Origin: Aphis gossypii
Taxonomy: Eukaryota; Arthropoda; Insecta; Hemiptera; Aphididae
DNA: 64,000 nt
NCBI RefSeq assembly: GCF_020184175.1
Contig: NC_065531.1
Span: 33,997,213 to 34,061,212, forward strand
Direction: 5' to 3'
Below, piece by piece: positions 12,992-25,221 of this stretch. The notes beneath the pieces are model-generated. The model worked only from the letters and a program-made list of their open reading frames with translations. It had not been told where the DNA came from and made no database searches. The number at the start of each line of letters is the position of its first letter. The first letter of the stretch is position 1. The translations under genes were made by a program, and so were the position numbers.

Positions 12992-13048
12992 ACCAGCGAA
13001 ATTTGGGTGAAATTCTCAACGATTAACAAGCATACTGTAAAACGATAA
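12992..13048 (+). CDS. Candidate exon after a strong acceptor
   Basis: A long pyrimidine tract ends in TATAG at 12991, an excellent acceptor. The following frame reads TSEIWVKFSTINKHTVKR and then stops at 13048, so it would be a short terminal exon. A second frame reads QRNLGEILND and stop. It lies about 200 bp downstream of the 12.4-12.8 kb island and could be its second exon. No downstream polyadenylation signal is clear. Weakly supported. Confidence 0.2.
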   Translation, partial: TSEIWVKFSTINKHTVKR

Positions 13049-15700
13049 GCTAATAGATACATATATTAAGTAATAAATAGAAAAAATACAATAGGTATTT
13101 AAACACCTGTTTTGTATCTAATCTCGGTTACTCATCAATTTTACTAGACAATAAATCGTTGACTTCGGTGATGACACTTCACTTTTGTCTGTCTGGCATT
13201 GCTCAAGACAGAGCTGTCACGTTTTTTTTCCTCTAGGAATTCCCATTACGAGGTTATTTTTTTTTATTGATATTATTAGTATATCATGTTACTAATATAA
13301 TATCATAAATAATTACTGCTTGATATTATGATTAATAATGATAATAATAATAATTATTATTAGCGATAGATTTAGATTTTTAAAATATTTTTTAGCTAAT
13401 TTTAATATTTAGATATATAGATATATATTTGATATTTGTATAGGTAATATGTACATTGTTACTAATATTTTACTGAATTTCCTTAACCTGATTCAAAAGT
13501 AAGGTATGTTTAACACAAAAATAATAATTTTAAATAATGCTTTTTAAGCATAAAATAGTTACCTACATTTTACTCGCATTAAATGTATTATTAATGTGGT
13601 CTTATTATGAAAAATTGTATTATTATCATTTTTTTTTCGTTTACAAAACGATTACATAGCTGGTATGGAAATTTTAACAATGAAAATGAAATTCAAATAT
13701 TAAACTAATTTCAGACGTACTGCAGTATATATTTTATTTTACTCGAAAAACGCCTAAGTAAATATTATGAATAAGAAAACACTCATTTTTAAATGGTAAA
13801 ATTAAAGTAACTACATTACATATCTTCAAAATTATGTGTAGCTTAAAACTTTTAGTGAATTACATAATACTGCTCTGTACTATCATAATAGGTACACCTA
13901 ACCTAACCTAACCTAACCCTTTGTTTCGTTCTCTTTTGTTGACTCTGCAGTATCAACATAGAGTTTCCGACATTTTATTTTGAGTTACAAGACCCTTAAT
14001 GTGCTAATTAAATTACTTACAGCGAACTGAACTGTGCACAGTGATAATTGAATATTGATGGTATCATCGTATTGGTTTGCTTTTTAGTAAAATATAACAT
14101 ACCGTAATGTATAGTAATATTTTTTTAATCTTATTACTGATTCTCTGGAAATAATAACGTCATTTAATTTAAAATACAGAAAACTGTGTTTGAAACAGGT
14201 AAATAGTAAACACCCATATTTGTTGCTGTGATCTGTGACAGTTTTTATGAACAATACTAGCTTTTTTTTTTGAAGTTGTGGAATTTGGTTCATGTCCTGG
14301 GAGAAATTATCATTATACATTTCATTTTTTTTTTTTTAGAATTCAATTACGAGTATATAAATAATGTGACGATTTAGATACTATGTTTGAAAGAATATAG
14401 GTGGTTACGTGCTGTGTGCATTGTGTTGTATAGTCGAAAATATTATACTAAACAAGTCAATAAAGCTTAACTAGAAGCGACGCATTGGAGCTCCACAAAT
14501 ACATTTACATGAATACAATATTATAGTTGTGGGAAAAGGTTTTTTTGTTGTTCAGGTGAACAAGAAAAAGATAATCAAAATAGACAATTTGTGAATAAAA
14601 ATATGAAAAGTTATAAAATATAGCATAAACAGTTAAAACAATAATATTCAAAGAGACATATAATAGATATATATCTTTTTTTAACGAATTGAACATTCAT
14701 TCAAACTAGTATTTTGTATTATTATAGGTATTTGCAAAACATAATATATAATGTAAAAAAAAAACTCCTAGTAACATTAAAATTTTAGGATAATACTAAA
14801 CATTTAAAGTCGAACAATTTGCATATAAGATAATCATAGACACGGTACACAATGTCACAACAGAAATTGTTTAACCTATATCAACCTTTGCATTGACGGG
14901 TGAACAACAATACGATATTCTACACATGTATGGTTTTTAAAACCAAAATATTTTCATCTTCATGGTTTACACCAACGACTGAAAATTTACAATATTATTT
15001 ATAAAATTTATATAACAGATTTTATACTCTCATGAAACTAATTTTAAAAGTCAAATTTATTTTATATACTATCCACTATAATGCGTTTCCTTTAAATGAA
15101 ATATTTTTTTTTTTACCATTCATCGAGAGTGGTGTTGGCTATCGCGATTTCGATTCATTTTTTGATTGAATATATTCAAAATCAGTTTAGTAATATTTTT
15201 AATATTTTTTTTTATTTCACAGAAAATAGATAATTAATAAATTACTCTTGTTAGCAAAAATAATAATAATAAAAATACTTTTCATAAATATTTTCTAAAC
15301 TATACAAATTCAGCATTAAAAACGCACAATTTCTTTTAATAAAATCAAGTTTATAGTTTTTTCTTTCCTCTATAATATTAATAATATACGCGTATATAGC
15401 ACGTTTAGTATGTAGCATCAAATAGTTTAGGAGTAAGCTGAAAACGATATTTCCATGTTAGTCTGTTGTAAATTACTAGTATAAACTTTCGTGCATTCTA
15501 CACCCACCTCCATTATTTTAACGATGTTGTAACTTAGTGACCTGCCTCGTGTCTACTTGGGGACACGGCCAATCTACTCAAGATAAATTTATTAAGGTTT
15601 TCGTATTTTCGTCTGATCAGCTAGTATAAGATGAAAAGAGAATGAAGTGGTTGTCAATATACTCTCGAACAAACAACGACGCAACAGTCTACAATATGGG
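13049..15700. other. AT-rich non-coding stretch
   Basis: No gene supported. The minus-strand frames at 14084-14320 and 14505-14696 are AT-biased and lack splice borders. A telomere-type repeat lies at 13897-13916. Slightly GC-richer sequence follows it to about 14050. Confidence 0.5.
13897..13916. repeat. Interstitial telomere-type repeat (CCTAA)4
   Basis: Four perfect tandem CCTAA units, which on the opposite strand are TTAGG, the ancestral arthropod telomere motif. The array is followed by CCCTTTG. It is a short internal block, not a chromosome end, because ordinary AT-rich DNA continues on both sides. Confidence 0.85.
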
Positions 15701-15722
15701 TGTAATATAATTTTTTTTTTTG

Positions 15723-15736
15723 CGTTCTATAGAACG
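15723..15736. promoter_or_regulatory. Perfect 14-bp palindrome CGTTCTATAGAACG
   Basis: A fully self-complementary 14-mer directly after a T-run and about 30 bp from the candidate minus-strand exon. The TTC/GAA arms recall heat-shock or nuclear-receptor half sites, but the 4-bp spacing does not match the usual heat-shock element. Role unknown. Confidence 0.35.
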
Positions 15737-15764
15737 TATACTGTCATTTTTTTGCTTTTCTTAC

Positions 15765-15811
15765 CTCTTTCCTCTCTCCAACGTTTCATTCAAAAGTTTC
15801 AACCTCAGCGG
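15765..15811 (-). CDS. Candidate 47-nt exon, minus strand
   Basis: On the minus strand a CAG acceptor (15812-15814) is followed by 47 nt and a good donor, GAG|GTAAGA, with the intron starting at 15764. Only one frame is clearly open and reads PLRLKLLNETLERGK, a plausible helical peptide. The acceptor lacks a strong pyrimidine tract. It lies 76 bp from the plus-strand candidate at 15888, so at least one of the two may be false. No family recognised. Confidence 0.22.
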
Positions 15812-15887
15812 CTGAATTATTTTTAATTATAATAATACTATATAAAATAATATTATCATTAATAAACGTTTTTAATACACTTTTCAG

Positions 15888-15976
15888 ACGTTTCTGCCTT
15901 TCACGACCTCAAACAAATGCCGTTCAACGAATCCGCGGAGTTGTACGCGACGTTTGGATGGTTGTGACAGTTTTTG
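15888..15976 (+). CDS. Candidate 89-nt exon, plus strand
   Basis: An 89-nt block that is near half G+C with many CpGs, set in very AT-rich DNA. Its edges coincide with a TTTTCAG acceptor and a G|GTGAGG donor. Two frames are open throughout. The third reads to a TGA near its end and contains MPFNESAELYATFGWL after an ATG at 15917. In the frame that begins on the first base, the exon leaves two bases over, which fits the phase of the 24-nt microexon at 43906. It may equally be a non-coding 5' exon. The match of composition to splice borders is the main evidence. Confidence 0.42.
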
Positions 15977-18813
15977 GTGAGGTATTATAATTTGTTATAC
16001 TCAAAGCTAAAGAAATAAATGCTTTACCCGTCCATTATAATTATTATTATTGTTATTATTTAAAGTCGATTTACATCGAATGCTCGTACCCGTGGCAAAA
16101 ATCCTCATGATTTAAATATTCTTGGTGCTCTTTTCTTTTTTTGACATTAACTGTTCTGTAAAATTGTATTAACTTGTTCTAAAACATCAGCTTCGTTTGA
16201 CAATAATACTATAATACACTCACTTATTCTAATAACGATATATTTTAGCATAACTCAATGCTGTTAGAAAATTGCACAATGGTACAAGTGTAATATTATT
16301 TTTATTGTTAATCAATTTATTAAAATTACGTTGAACGTTCACAAATAACTAAATTAAAGCTTTAATATGTTATAACTAAACTATTCAAAAAACTAAAATA
16401 TTTTATAAATATTAAAAGTGCATAATGATTATTTTAATTTTTTTTCATAATTTTATATGTTGTAAAATAGTTGAATGTACCGTATTAAGTATTCACAAGT
16501 TATTTATTCCATAAAATATTCGTGTATTAAAACGGATTGATTATAGTAGTTGTTAATTAAATTCACTATTTACATGGTAGTATAATTTGTTTATATATTT
16601 GTATTTTTCTCCATCAATGACATTTTCAATTGAAATAAGTATGACGAAAAATTGTATACCTATGATTAAATTATGAAACACTTATTATTTCTAAAAATAT
16701 ATTTATATATACAAAGTAAAAATCATGTATTAGAGAAGACTGTAATTTTTTTACATATGAGTTAGTTAAAAAATATTAATAACTTCTCACCAGATAATAC
16801 TAAATTTCGTTTTAACGTATTTTAGATTATCGATACGATTATAATAATTTGTTCATGGACAGCGGCTAAATTATTGTAGTCATGTGTCAAATTTTACTTT
16901 AAAAAGATTAATTTTAAGTTCATTACTTCATAGTGTGAGTTTATACAATGAAATTATAATGACTAGCAAAATAAAAAAATTAAAAAATTAAAAACTTTAA
17001 ATATATGCATAATAATATATAAAAGTGTTAATTACATATAATAAACTATTTATAAAACACACATTCTGAATAACATATATTTTTCATTTCAGTACCATTA
17101 GAATATTCCTATTACTTTTAACTGAACAATTATATTTGCCCTATTATATTATTTATTAGCTATCGTCAATAATAATAATAAAATCATGTATATAATTTTT
17201 CATAAAATAACACTAATAAAAAATTGTATAATTATTTAAAATGTACGAGGAACGGACATTTTTTTTGTTTATCAGTGTTTTGTATAACCATTACTGGAGG
17301 TTGTTATTGACGATAAACTTAATATTAATTTAAATATTAATTTTACTTACTTAGTTATTATGAAATAAATAAATAAAATACATTTTATCAAATATATTAT
17401 ATAGAAATTAGTTTATAAAAAGTATTGTTTTTCTTCAGACCATTTTTAAATTACTCGTATATATTTATTTTAAAGTAATTAATTAATCGTACAATAATTA
17501 TTATTATTGTATTGCATATTTTTTAATATATTATTGTCATTTGATAATCATACTCAAATAATCGTAAAAATAGTATTATAATTTATTTATTGTATTTTTA
17601 TATATACGTATATATAGACTACTTTCAATTTCCTTTCTTTTTTTTTTTTACTATTTGCATTTCACGTTGGTTTTTTGAACTTGCATTTTATATTTGGTTC
17701 CAGAATATTTTGACCTAGATTTATGTGGATGATTTCCATACCTCTTCATATTTTTATTTTATTTTTTACTGAGTTCCTAATAATTCACAACGTATGATGT
17801 ATTTGTAAATAATTTTGATTATATCTTACTATTTAATTAATTATAAAATACAAATTAAAACCAAAATTAAGCCTTTTCCAGTGAGTGGGTACTCATTTTA
17901 TCATTGAATCATTTACAAACTTCAATTTCTACTTAAACACGACGAATTCATAGAATACACATAAATTATATAAATTATCGGCATAATGATATAAAATAGC
18001 GTGGATATACACTCGAAAAATCATAAATCATTAACGAATGTAAAATTATTTAAATTTTTTTCCGTTAGTTATACATGTGCTCAAGTTTTCAAAACTCGGT
18101 TGAAAAAATAAAAACAAGTATAAAAATCGATATCATTGTTGACTAACTCATATATGCATTATATTATATTTCAACAAACGTGGTATTATTGTGTCGACGT
18201 TGTTGGTACAGGACAATAGCAATCATAAATTAAAATAATGTAAATGGTTCGAGTCCAAGCCTCTAACATGATTTATCTTGTGATTTTGTCGGTTACCTAA
18301 TTGTTTCCTAAAGACAGTAACTTGGAGATTACGAAAACTTTTAGAATAAATATTCAGTAATGATTTATCGATAAACTTTAATAATGTCTAAGAAAACATA
18401 TTATGTTCTTAGTAAACAGTTTGTAAATTCGTGTTTAAAGATTATCACCAGTTGCATAGTAATAACTACTTTTTAATAGTATAGTATCAATTATTATATT
18501 TTAAGATGTGTAAAAAAGAAAATTAAAAAGTATAAAAATATTACTTTTTTTTTTTGACAAACAAAAAAATATAGAAGATTTCATATTATATACTAGTAAT
18601 AATGTCTTAAAATCTTCAATAGTACCTATTACGATTTAAATATGATGAACTTCTTAATTACTGCAGAAAGTGTTTTATGCCAATAAATATAATATTAAGT
18701 TAGGTTGTAATCATGGTAATGTTAGTTGAGATGATTGATATATAATTATTATGATAAGCTTTATATGAGATAAAAAAATAGAATTATGCAAGGTTATAAA
18801 AATTTACAATAAT

Positions 18814-18835
18814 AAAAAAAAAAAAAAAAAAAAAA
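18814..18835. repeat. A22 homopolymer
   Basis: Twenty-two consecutive A residues. No recognisable retroposon body precedes it, so I treat it as a simple repeat and not a retroposed tail. Confidence 0.85.
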
Positions 18836-19700
18836 TACTGAACAAAACTTAATATTGCTTTTATAAATGACAAAAAAATTAAGACGATTAAATTTAAATT
18901 ATTATGAAATTGAACCTCATTCTTCTTGGTCTTGATAGCAATGATATACCATATTTTAACTCGAATTTAAAAAATTGAATGCTCTACGATTTGGCCATGA
19001 TACAGATAGGTTAGGTTTATACTGAATGAAGAAACGCTTAACCTCAACAGATGTAATTGATGAAAATTTCATTTATGCTATGTTTGAAACAGTAAGTTCA
19101 CTCTGCAATAATTTCTCATTTTTCTACAATGGATATCTACAATAATTTTATGGAATTTAAATCACGATTTTTATTTAATACACTGTATTTTTCTTTAATA
19201 GCCACTCTCAGTATTCTTTGTACTTGTCTTATGCTCTTTACAGCGTATTCTATGAGTCCTAAATATTGAATTAAAGTTATGTTACGTGTTTCTATATTTC
19301 TTTTTCATATCTTTCAAAAATTCAAAGTTGAAAGATATATAAATTAAATTATCTTCTATATCGTCTTTGCTGAATAGTATAATCGTTTTTTAGACAGAAA
19401 CTTCTGATCCAACGAACATGACCTCTTTTATTTTATCAAAGTTATCTCAATAGCATTTGACTGAACTTAACCATGTGTCAGGTCCCTCATCTTGTAATTA
19501 TTGGTTAGGTTTAAAACTATACAGTTAACAAAATATACTATTTATTACATCACAATTATGTTAATATGAAAGAAAAAATGGAATCAGTGAGAAATATTTA
19601 AAAATATGTTTTATGACAAAAAATGTTAAATTATGTAATATCAAGTACCTATAGCTCATATTAGGAATCATTTTAATCATCAATTAAATTATCTATATAT

Positions 19701-19703
<3 letters not shown>

Positions 19704-19732
<29 letters not shown>
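19704..19732. repeat. (TA)14 microsatellite
   Basis: Uninterrupted TA dinucleotide array of 29 bases. Confidence 0.9.
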
Positions 19733-19735
<3 letters not shown>

Positions 19736-20280
19736 GTAAATTAATGATATTTTTAAGAGAACTTAGTGAACAATAACGACCTAAGAAAAAATGTTATTTT
19801 AATGCAAAATTGTTACCATATATTTTATTGTTAAATGTAAGTTAGTATAATAATTTTTTCTAACACATTTAGATTAGATTATATCATTACATTATTAAAA
19901 CCTAGCTAATTGATGATTAAGTTACATTCATAAAACAATATTTATTACGAGCAAAAATCAATCATAAGAAAATAAAATATAGGCACTCAATTTATTGCAA
20001 AGCAGTATAATTTGTGGTACAAAGTTTCAATTGGTAAATGTTCGAGTCGTACACGATTTATTGTCTCTAGAAACTAACAATACGATACATGTATATTTTA
20101 CCGTTCAAACACGGGCGTAGTATAATATATTGATGGTATTATCACCGCATAATATTAAACAAGTGTAAATACAGATCTGTATGTAGGTTTAAAATTTCAG
20201 ATAAACTGTATTTTAAATTTAAAATCGATCAACTTTTTGAGAATGCTACACTCAGCAGTCAATAAATACACATAACCGTC

Positions 20281-21000
20281 ATAATCCGCGTCTCTTCACT
20301 CAGATGTTGTGTTTTTGAATGGCAAAGTTTGAAGTGTTCCTAACTCGTATTCATTGCTTGCTTTTAAATCCCCCTCTTCATTTAACTTTAAGAACCATTC
20401 ACACCTCATCCAATAACCATGCTGAATACAACAGTAGATAACCAACCGAATTAGATTGCTCGAAAAATTAGATAAAAGGGTCTAGATAAAAGGAATCGAC
20501 ATCAAGTGCTTTTAATATCCTTGGCTTTATTTGCATTCTTATCCGGAAAACCACATAAATGGTAGGAAGTTATTAACCCTTTGTTTTTAATTAGTTTTAA
20601 TATTAATTAGATTTTTATATTAGACATGTAGTACACCTCTGGGGCCTTAAAAAAACCCCGAATTTTTCCTACATACTTCGGACACTGATCAACGTGGTTG
20701 TACATGTTTTGATTACGATTTTGTATTCTCTACGTTCGTTCAGCGCATTATCGTGATTATTGTTGTTCGTGCTTATGTATGTGTATGTCCGTAATCCACC
20801 CGCCAAAAAGGTTTCGACATCATTTTCGTTTACTCAGTACATCGTTGTCGAAAATCATTTATCCCCTAAACCCACCCACTTTCCACTAGCATCCCAACAA
20901 CGCAGCCACTACATCGACCATTTATATTTATTTCGTGTTTACGCTTGCGACGGACCATGTGCATCGTTTTTGGCACCTTAACCAAGCACCATAGGAATGT
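20281..21000. promoter_or_regulatory. Weak GC-richer patch, possibly regulatory
   Basis: Two patches (20281-20480 and 20690-20995) are less AT-rich, with several CpGs in the second. A GGGG...CCCC inverted repeat lies near 20641-20660. A plus-strand frame is open at 20760-20981 but starts on TTG and resembles no known protein. Could be an enhancer or an unrecognised exon region. Confidence 0.22.
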
Positions 21001-24000
21001 AATCAGAATACGTCCACTGATTGAACACTCGTGCCATATCGTTACAACTTACCTACTCTATTTTGGTGAATAGAAGTCATTATTCATGTCTTAAAATTCT
21101 AAATAATTTATCAATTTATCACCTAACCAATTGAAAAATTAAATTAAATAAAGTATAAGAGTCTATAAAATATCGTTATGATAAGTATTACTTGAAATGT
21201 AAGTTGCAGATGTTATGCTATGTCGTTTATGTTAACTATAATTAAATAGAACAACGAGAGTTTACTAATTTATTATATAAGTACATAACATGTTATTAAA
21301 TTAAATTAGTATCTCAAATAATAAATACTACCAGTGGCATATTTAATACAGTCAACTATAAAGTATACGTATTTACATAAAACGGAATCAGACATAATCC
21401 ATTTTAATACGATTGAAAGTTTATCATTTTTATTTTTTATTTGATTGTACCTATTTCATTGACCCACAATTTATCGCATTCGGTTTAAAATGAACAACGC
21501 AAAATAAATATACAAAAAAAAAATATATATTATGCAAGATAACCGTCCAGTAATTCTACTCTGATCTACTTTTAGGTTTGAAAAATTAATTTGAGCTATG
21601 TAAATATAATATCCATTTTATATTCTCTATTTTTTTTTTATTAAATTCAATAAATGCATTTGTGAATATAAACCACGATACTACAGTTTGATACCGAGTA
21701 TTTAACTAAGCTATATATTTCGTTATAAAAAAGATCATAAATAATTTAAACGAAGTATAGACTTTTTATTACAATATTGTATAAATTAATTTTTTTTAAA
21801 GTTCCATTTTTTAATTTTTTTATTTCGTTTTTACTTGCAGAGAATTGATTATTCAATGTATATTTTTATCTACAGTTTTCATTTATTATTTTAGATTATT
21901 ATTAATATTTTTTACTATAATTTATGTTTTTGGATTTTTTTTCATTATTATGATTAATATTGAATTATGATAATTTTTAGTTTTACTAGGTATAATATTA
22001 CAATATTTATTATTATAATATGTAAAATAAATGTTAAATTACAAGTTACATTACCTTCAATTTAAATAACAAAAATACATTTTACTCACTGTATTATTTT
22101 GTGGATATCAAGAGTGTGTAAAAAGTAAAAAATTAAATTGTTTTTAAATTAACCTTAAAAATAATAATAAATAAGAGATATTTGTATGTAATATCTATTT
22201 TTTATGATATTGATTCATTTGATTATTGTATAATAAAAATAAATAACCGTTGGTCATGAAATTTTCATCGAATATTTATCATAATAGGCATTAAATAATT
22301 TTCAAAATATTTTGTCTACCCTATGGGTTTTTTGTCATCATTTTTTAGTTATATCAATATGGATATTTATTTTATTAAAAATAAGTAATTAAATTAAATA
22401 TAAAATGCTTCACAAGTCGTTTATATATTATATACCAATTAAATATCATGTTGAATATTATATTAATACATAGTTACCTACAGTATTTTTTTTATAAGTC
22501 TATTAAAATAAAAATTTCACAAAATTCATTAAAACCACAAACATTTTTAATATTCATCGCTAAGGTTTAAAGGAAAAATAATACAAAATTACATAGAAGT
22601 GGTTCACACAAGAATTAAAGGAAAATGTTTTGACGAGGTTTAATATTCATGTTATAAGTTATTCATAAAAAATAACTGTACATTTATTATTTTTTTTTAT
22701 TTTTGTAAGAACTTAAATGTGGGTTACCTTTACAAGCTATACAAAAAATTTAGAAATAAATTTATAACAGTTATATTTCTAGAGTCTAAAATACGTAAAT
22801 TATTATCGGCATACAGTATATTATATACCTTATGGGATGCCACGTACAAAATATATTTATATGTATAAATTGTATGTATAAAATGTATTCAATTTCATGA
22901 ACAAGCATCATATAATAATAAAATATTAACTGTACTTTTAAGTTAAAAAAAAAAATACAAGTGATCGCCGAATGAGTTTCATCAGCGGTGATTTTGTTTT
23001 TGTTTGTACCTATCCGACATAAAATGTAAACAGTTTTCAATTCATTTTAATATATCATATAATTTGTATAAGTTATGTGTACGACATTGGACATAACCAT
23101 TTTATCGTATCTCGATTTTCAAACAATGTGATGCTATCTATTGAACGTTGAACTAATACAATATTATTTTAAATTAATCTTAGTTTTTTACTGGTTTTTC
23201 GAGGAGAAAAAGTGAGCTATACATCCACGATTAACTTGTAAGGAACAACACTCCGTTAATGAAATATAATAGTTCGAAGGCTAGTGTCGTTTAACTTATA
23301 TTGAAAAATTACACAAAAGTTTTAATATTATATGAGCTTAAAATATATGCGTCTTAAAAAAAGATCCAATGGTCATTGTGATTGGATGATCATAAAATGG
23401 GCATTGTCTTTAAGGCAATGTGAATAATAAGATCAGATTTTTGGTTGGTAGGTCGGTAGTGAGAGATAGGACGAATAGCCAACACAATAATTTTGGCATG
23501 TGTTGTATTTCAATGGTTTTTGGTATTAAATGGATAACACAAAAAAAAACTTTAAATTTGGTACAAAGTACCGTGTAATATTATAGTATTATAGAGGATC
23601 ACCCCAACGGAAATCTGATTCAACATAATATATTGTTCATTTTTAATTATTTAAAACTTTGATTAATTAAAAAAAAAAGTGTTCAACATGACGACGTTTG
23701 ATGATATTTTATTATCCAAAAACATTTTGAGTTTAATTTATATTATGTAATTAAAATACGGATTTACTATAAAAAATTCAAATGTATTACTTTTTTTAAC
23801 GCAGATAGGTTCAGTAAGAAAAGTATTGTTTTCTGATTCAAATTAAAAGAAAGTCACATAGATCTAACATGGTAGTCAATCTTTATAAGTATAAATTTAA
23901 TATTAACTTTGAATTATTTAAACATTATGGTACGTCAAAAAATGTACGTACAACGTTCAGAACTTTTCAAAAAATAATTTATAATATAAAGTATCTAAAC

Positions 24001-24440
24001 TAAAAATCTGTGAACGTTCTCAATATTTATTTATTTAAACTAAAGAAACATTGTTGCTATTCGATTAATGGTAAAATAACTAATATTAATTGTCCTTTTT
24101 CTGACTAAAATATATTTTTTTTTGTTTGCCTAGCATTTAGAATTTTTAGATAAATATTATTTAAGACTTTGCTAAACTCCATTATTTTATTTTATTAATA
24201 CATTAATACCTATGTGTATAGATGGATATAAAAGTAGTAAATTTAAATTAATGTATCTATGAGAATGTTACTAAATTATATTTTTTGAATACTGTATATT
24301 AAACTTTGTAAAGACAATTAGTAGAAAAACTGAATGTTTATATTAAAAAAAAATTTCCTCGTATAATATATAGTATGGGATATGATTAATATGGATGTAG
24401 ATTAAATGGTAATAACCTCGTAAATCAGATGGCTTTTTTA
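21001..24440. other. AT-rich non-coding stretch
   Basis: No gene supported. A strong acceptor-like sequence ends at 21840 but no convincing donor or long open frame follows. The block at 23340-23480 is somewhat less AT-rich. The minus-strand frame at 22786-23040 looks like a chance frame. Confidence 0.5.
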
Positions 24441-24460
24441 TTGAAATTATCAAGATACGG

Positions 24461-24502
24461 AGAGAACAAGAGAGAGTGAAAGAGAGAAAGAGAGAGAGAA
24501 CG
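24461..24502. repeat. GA-rich purine tract
   Basis: About 40 bases of interrupted GA repeats. GAGA-type tracts in insects can bind GAGA-factor-like proteins and keep promoters open. Here it lies 5' of a GC-richer patch (24580-25160) and a T18 run (24543-24560), which would suit a promoter, but this is inference from motif and position. Confidence 0.6.
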
Positions 24503-25221
24503 AACTCGCTGGCTAGAACAACGCAATAACTTACGGGGTGAGTTTTTTTTTTTTTTTTTTCATGAAGCAACCATTAGGTCCACAGACCCAAAATCTCTCT
24601 ACAATGTGTGTTGGTTGAAAAATCGACTATCAGTGATTCTTGTGTGTATCGAAGGTCGTTCGGTTGCCGAAAGTTATAATGATTTTTCTTGTCAAGTATA
24701 ATACTTATATTATTATGTTTAGCATCCGGAGTGGCTTATCTGAAGTCTTACCAAAAGCGCGATGGTGATTAAGATAATTTAATATAACACTCGATACAGA
24801 ATGTTTCATTACTACAATATACATAATCAAGTTCTGGATTTTTTTTCAATAGCAGTATTCATATTTTATTTAATTTTCTACTGTTTTGAATATTGTATTA
24901 TAAATTTTAAAATATATCAGAAAAAGACACCAATGATTATAGCTCCTGCCAATAAGTCAACCCGGCTTGATATTTTTATCACAGATAGCGTATAATATTA
25001 TTGTTACATTATTGTAATCGGTGGTCCGAGGGAATCCACTAGCACATAAACCCCAGAATCGTCTCGCCACACCACTATCACAAATTAAAATCGAGAAAAA
25101 AAAAACAAACAAACGCCAAAACCTTGCCGTTGCGGTGAAAAAGTTTTATTCGCTTGTGGATGATAAATGTTTCCATTTTTTATTTATTTATTATTATTAT
25201 TTTTTTTTTTTGTACAAATAA
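24503..25221. promoter_or_regulatory. GC-richer patch beside GA tract
   Basis: Less AT-rich than its flanks, especially 24590-24780 and 25020-25150. Frames open at 24801-24995 and 25021-25221 on + are short. The second starts on GTG and ends in a T/A-rich tail, so neither is a good gene. A promoter or enhancer is possible because the GA tract adjoins it. Confidence 0.22.

Larger units (their letters stand above)
15977..20280. other. AT-rich non-coding stretch, intron-like
   Basis: No gene supported. Holds an A22 run (18814-18835) and a TA array (19704-19732). A T-arm-like string near 18246 is not part of a tRNA. No open block with paired splice sites was found. Confidence 0.55.

Noticed and set aside
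18246..18262. T-arm-like GGTTCGAGTCC
   Set aside because: No D arm or acceptor stem at the right distance on either side.
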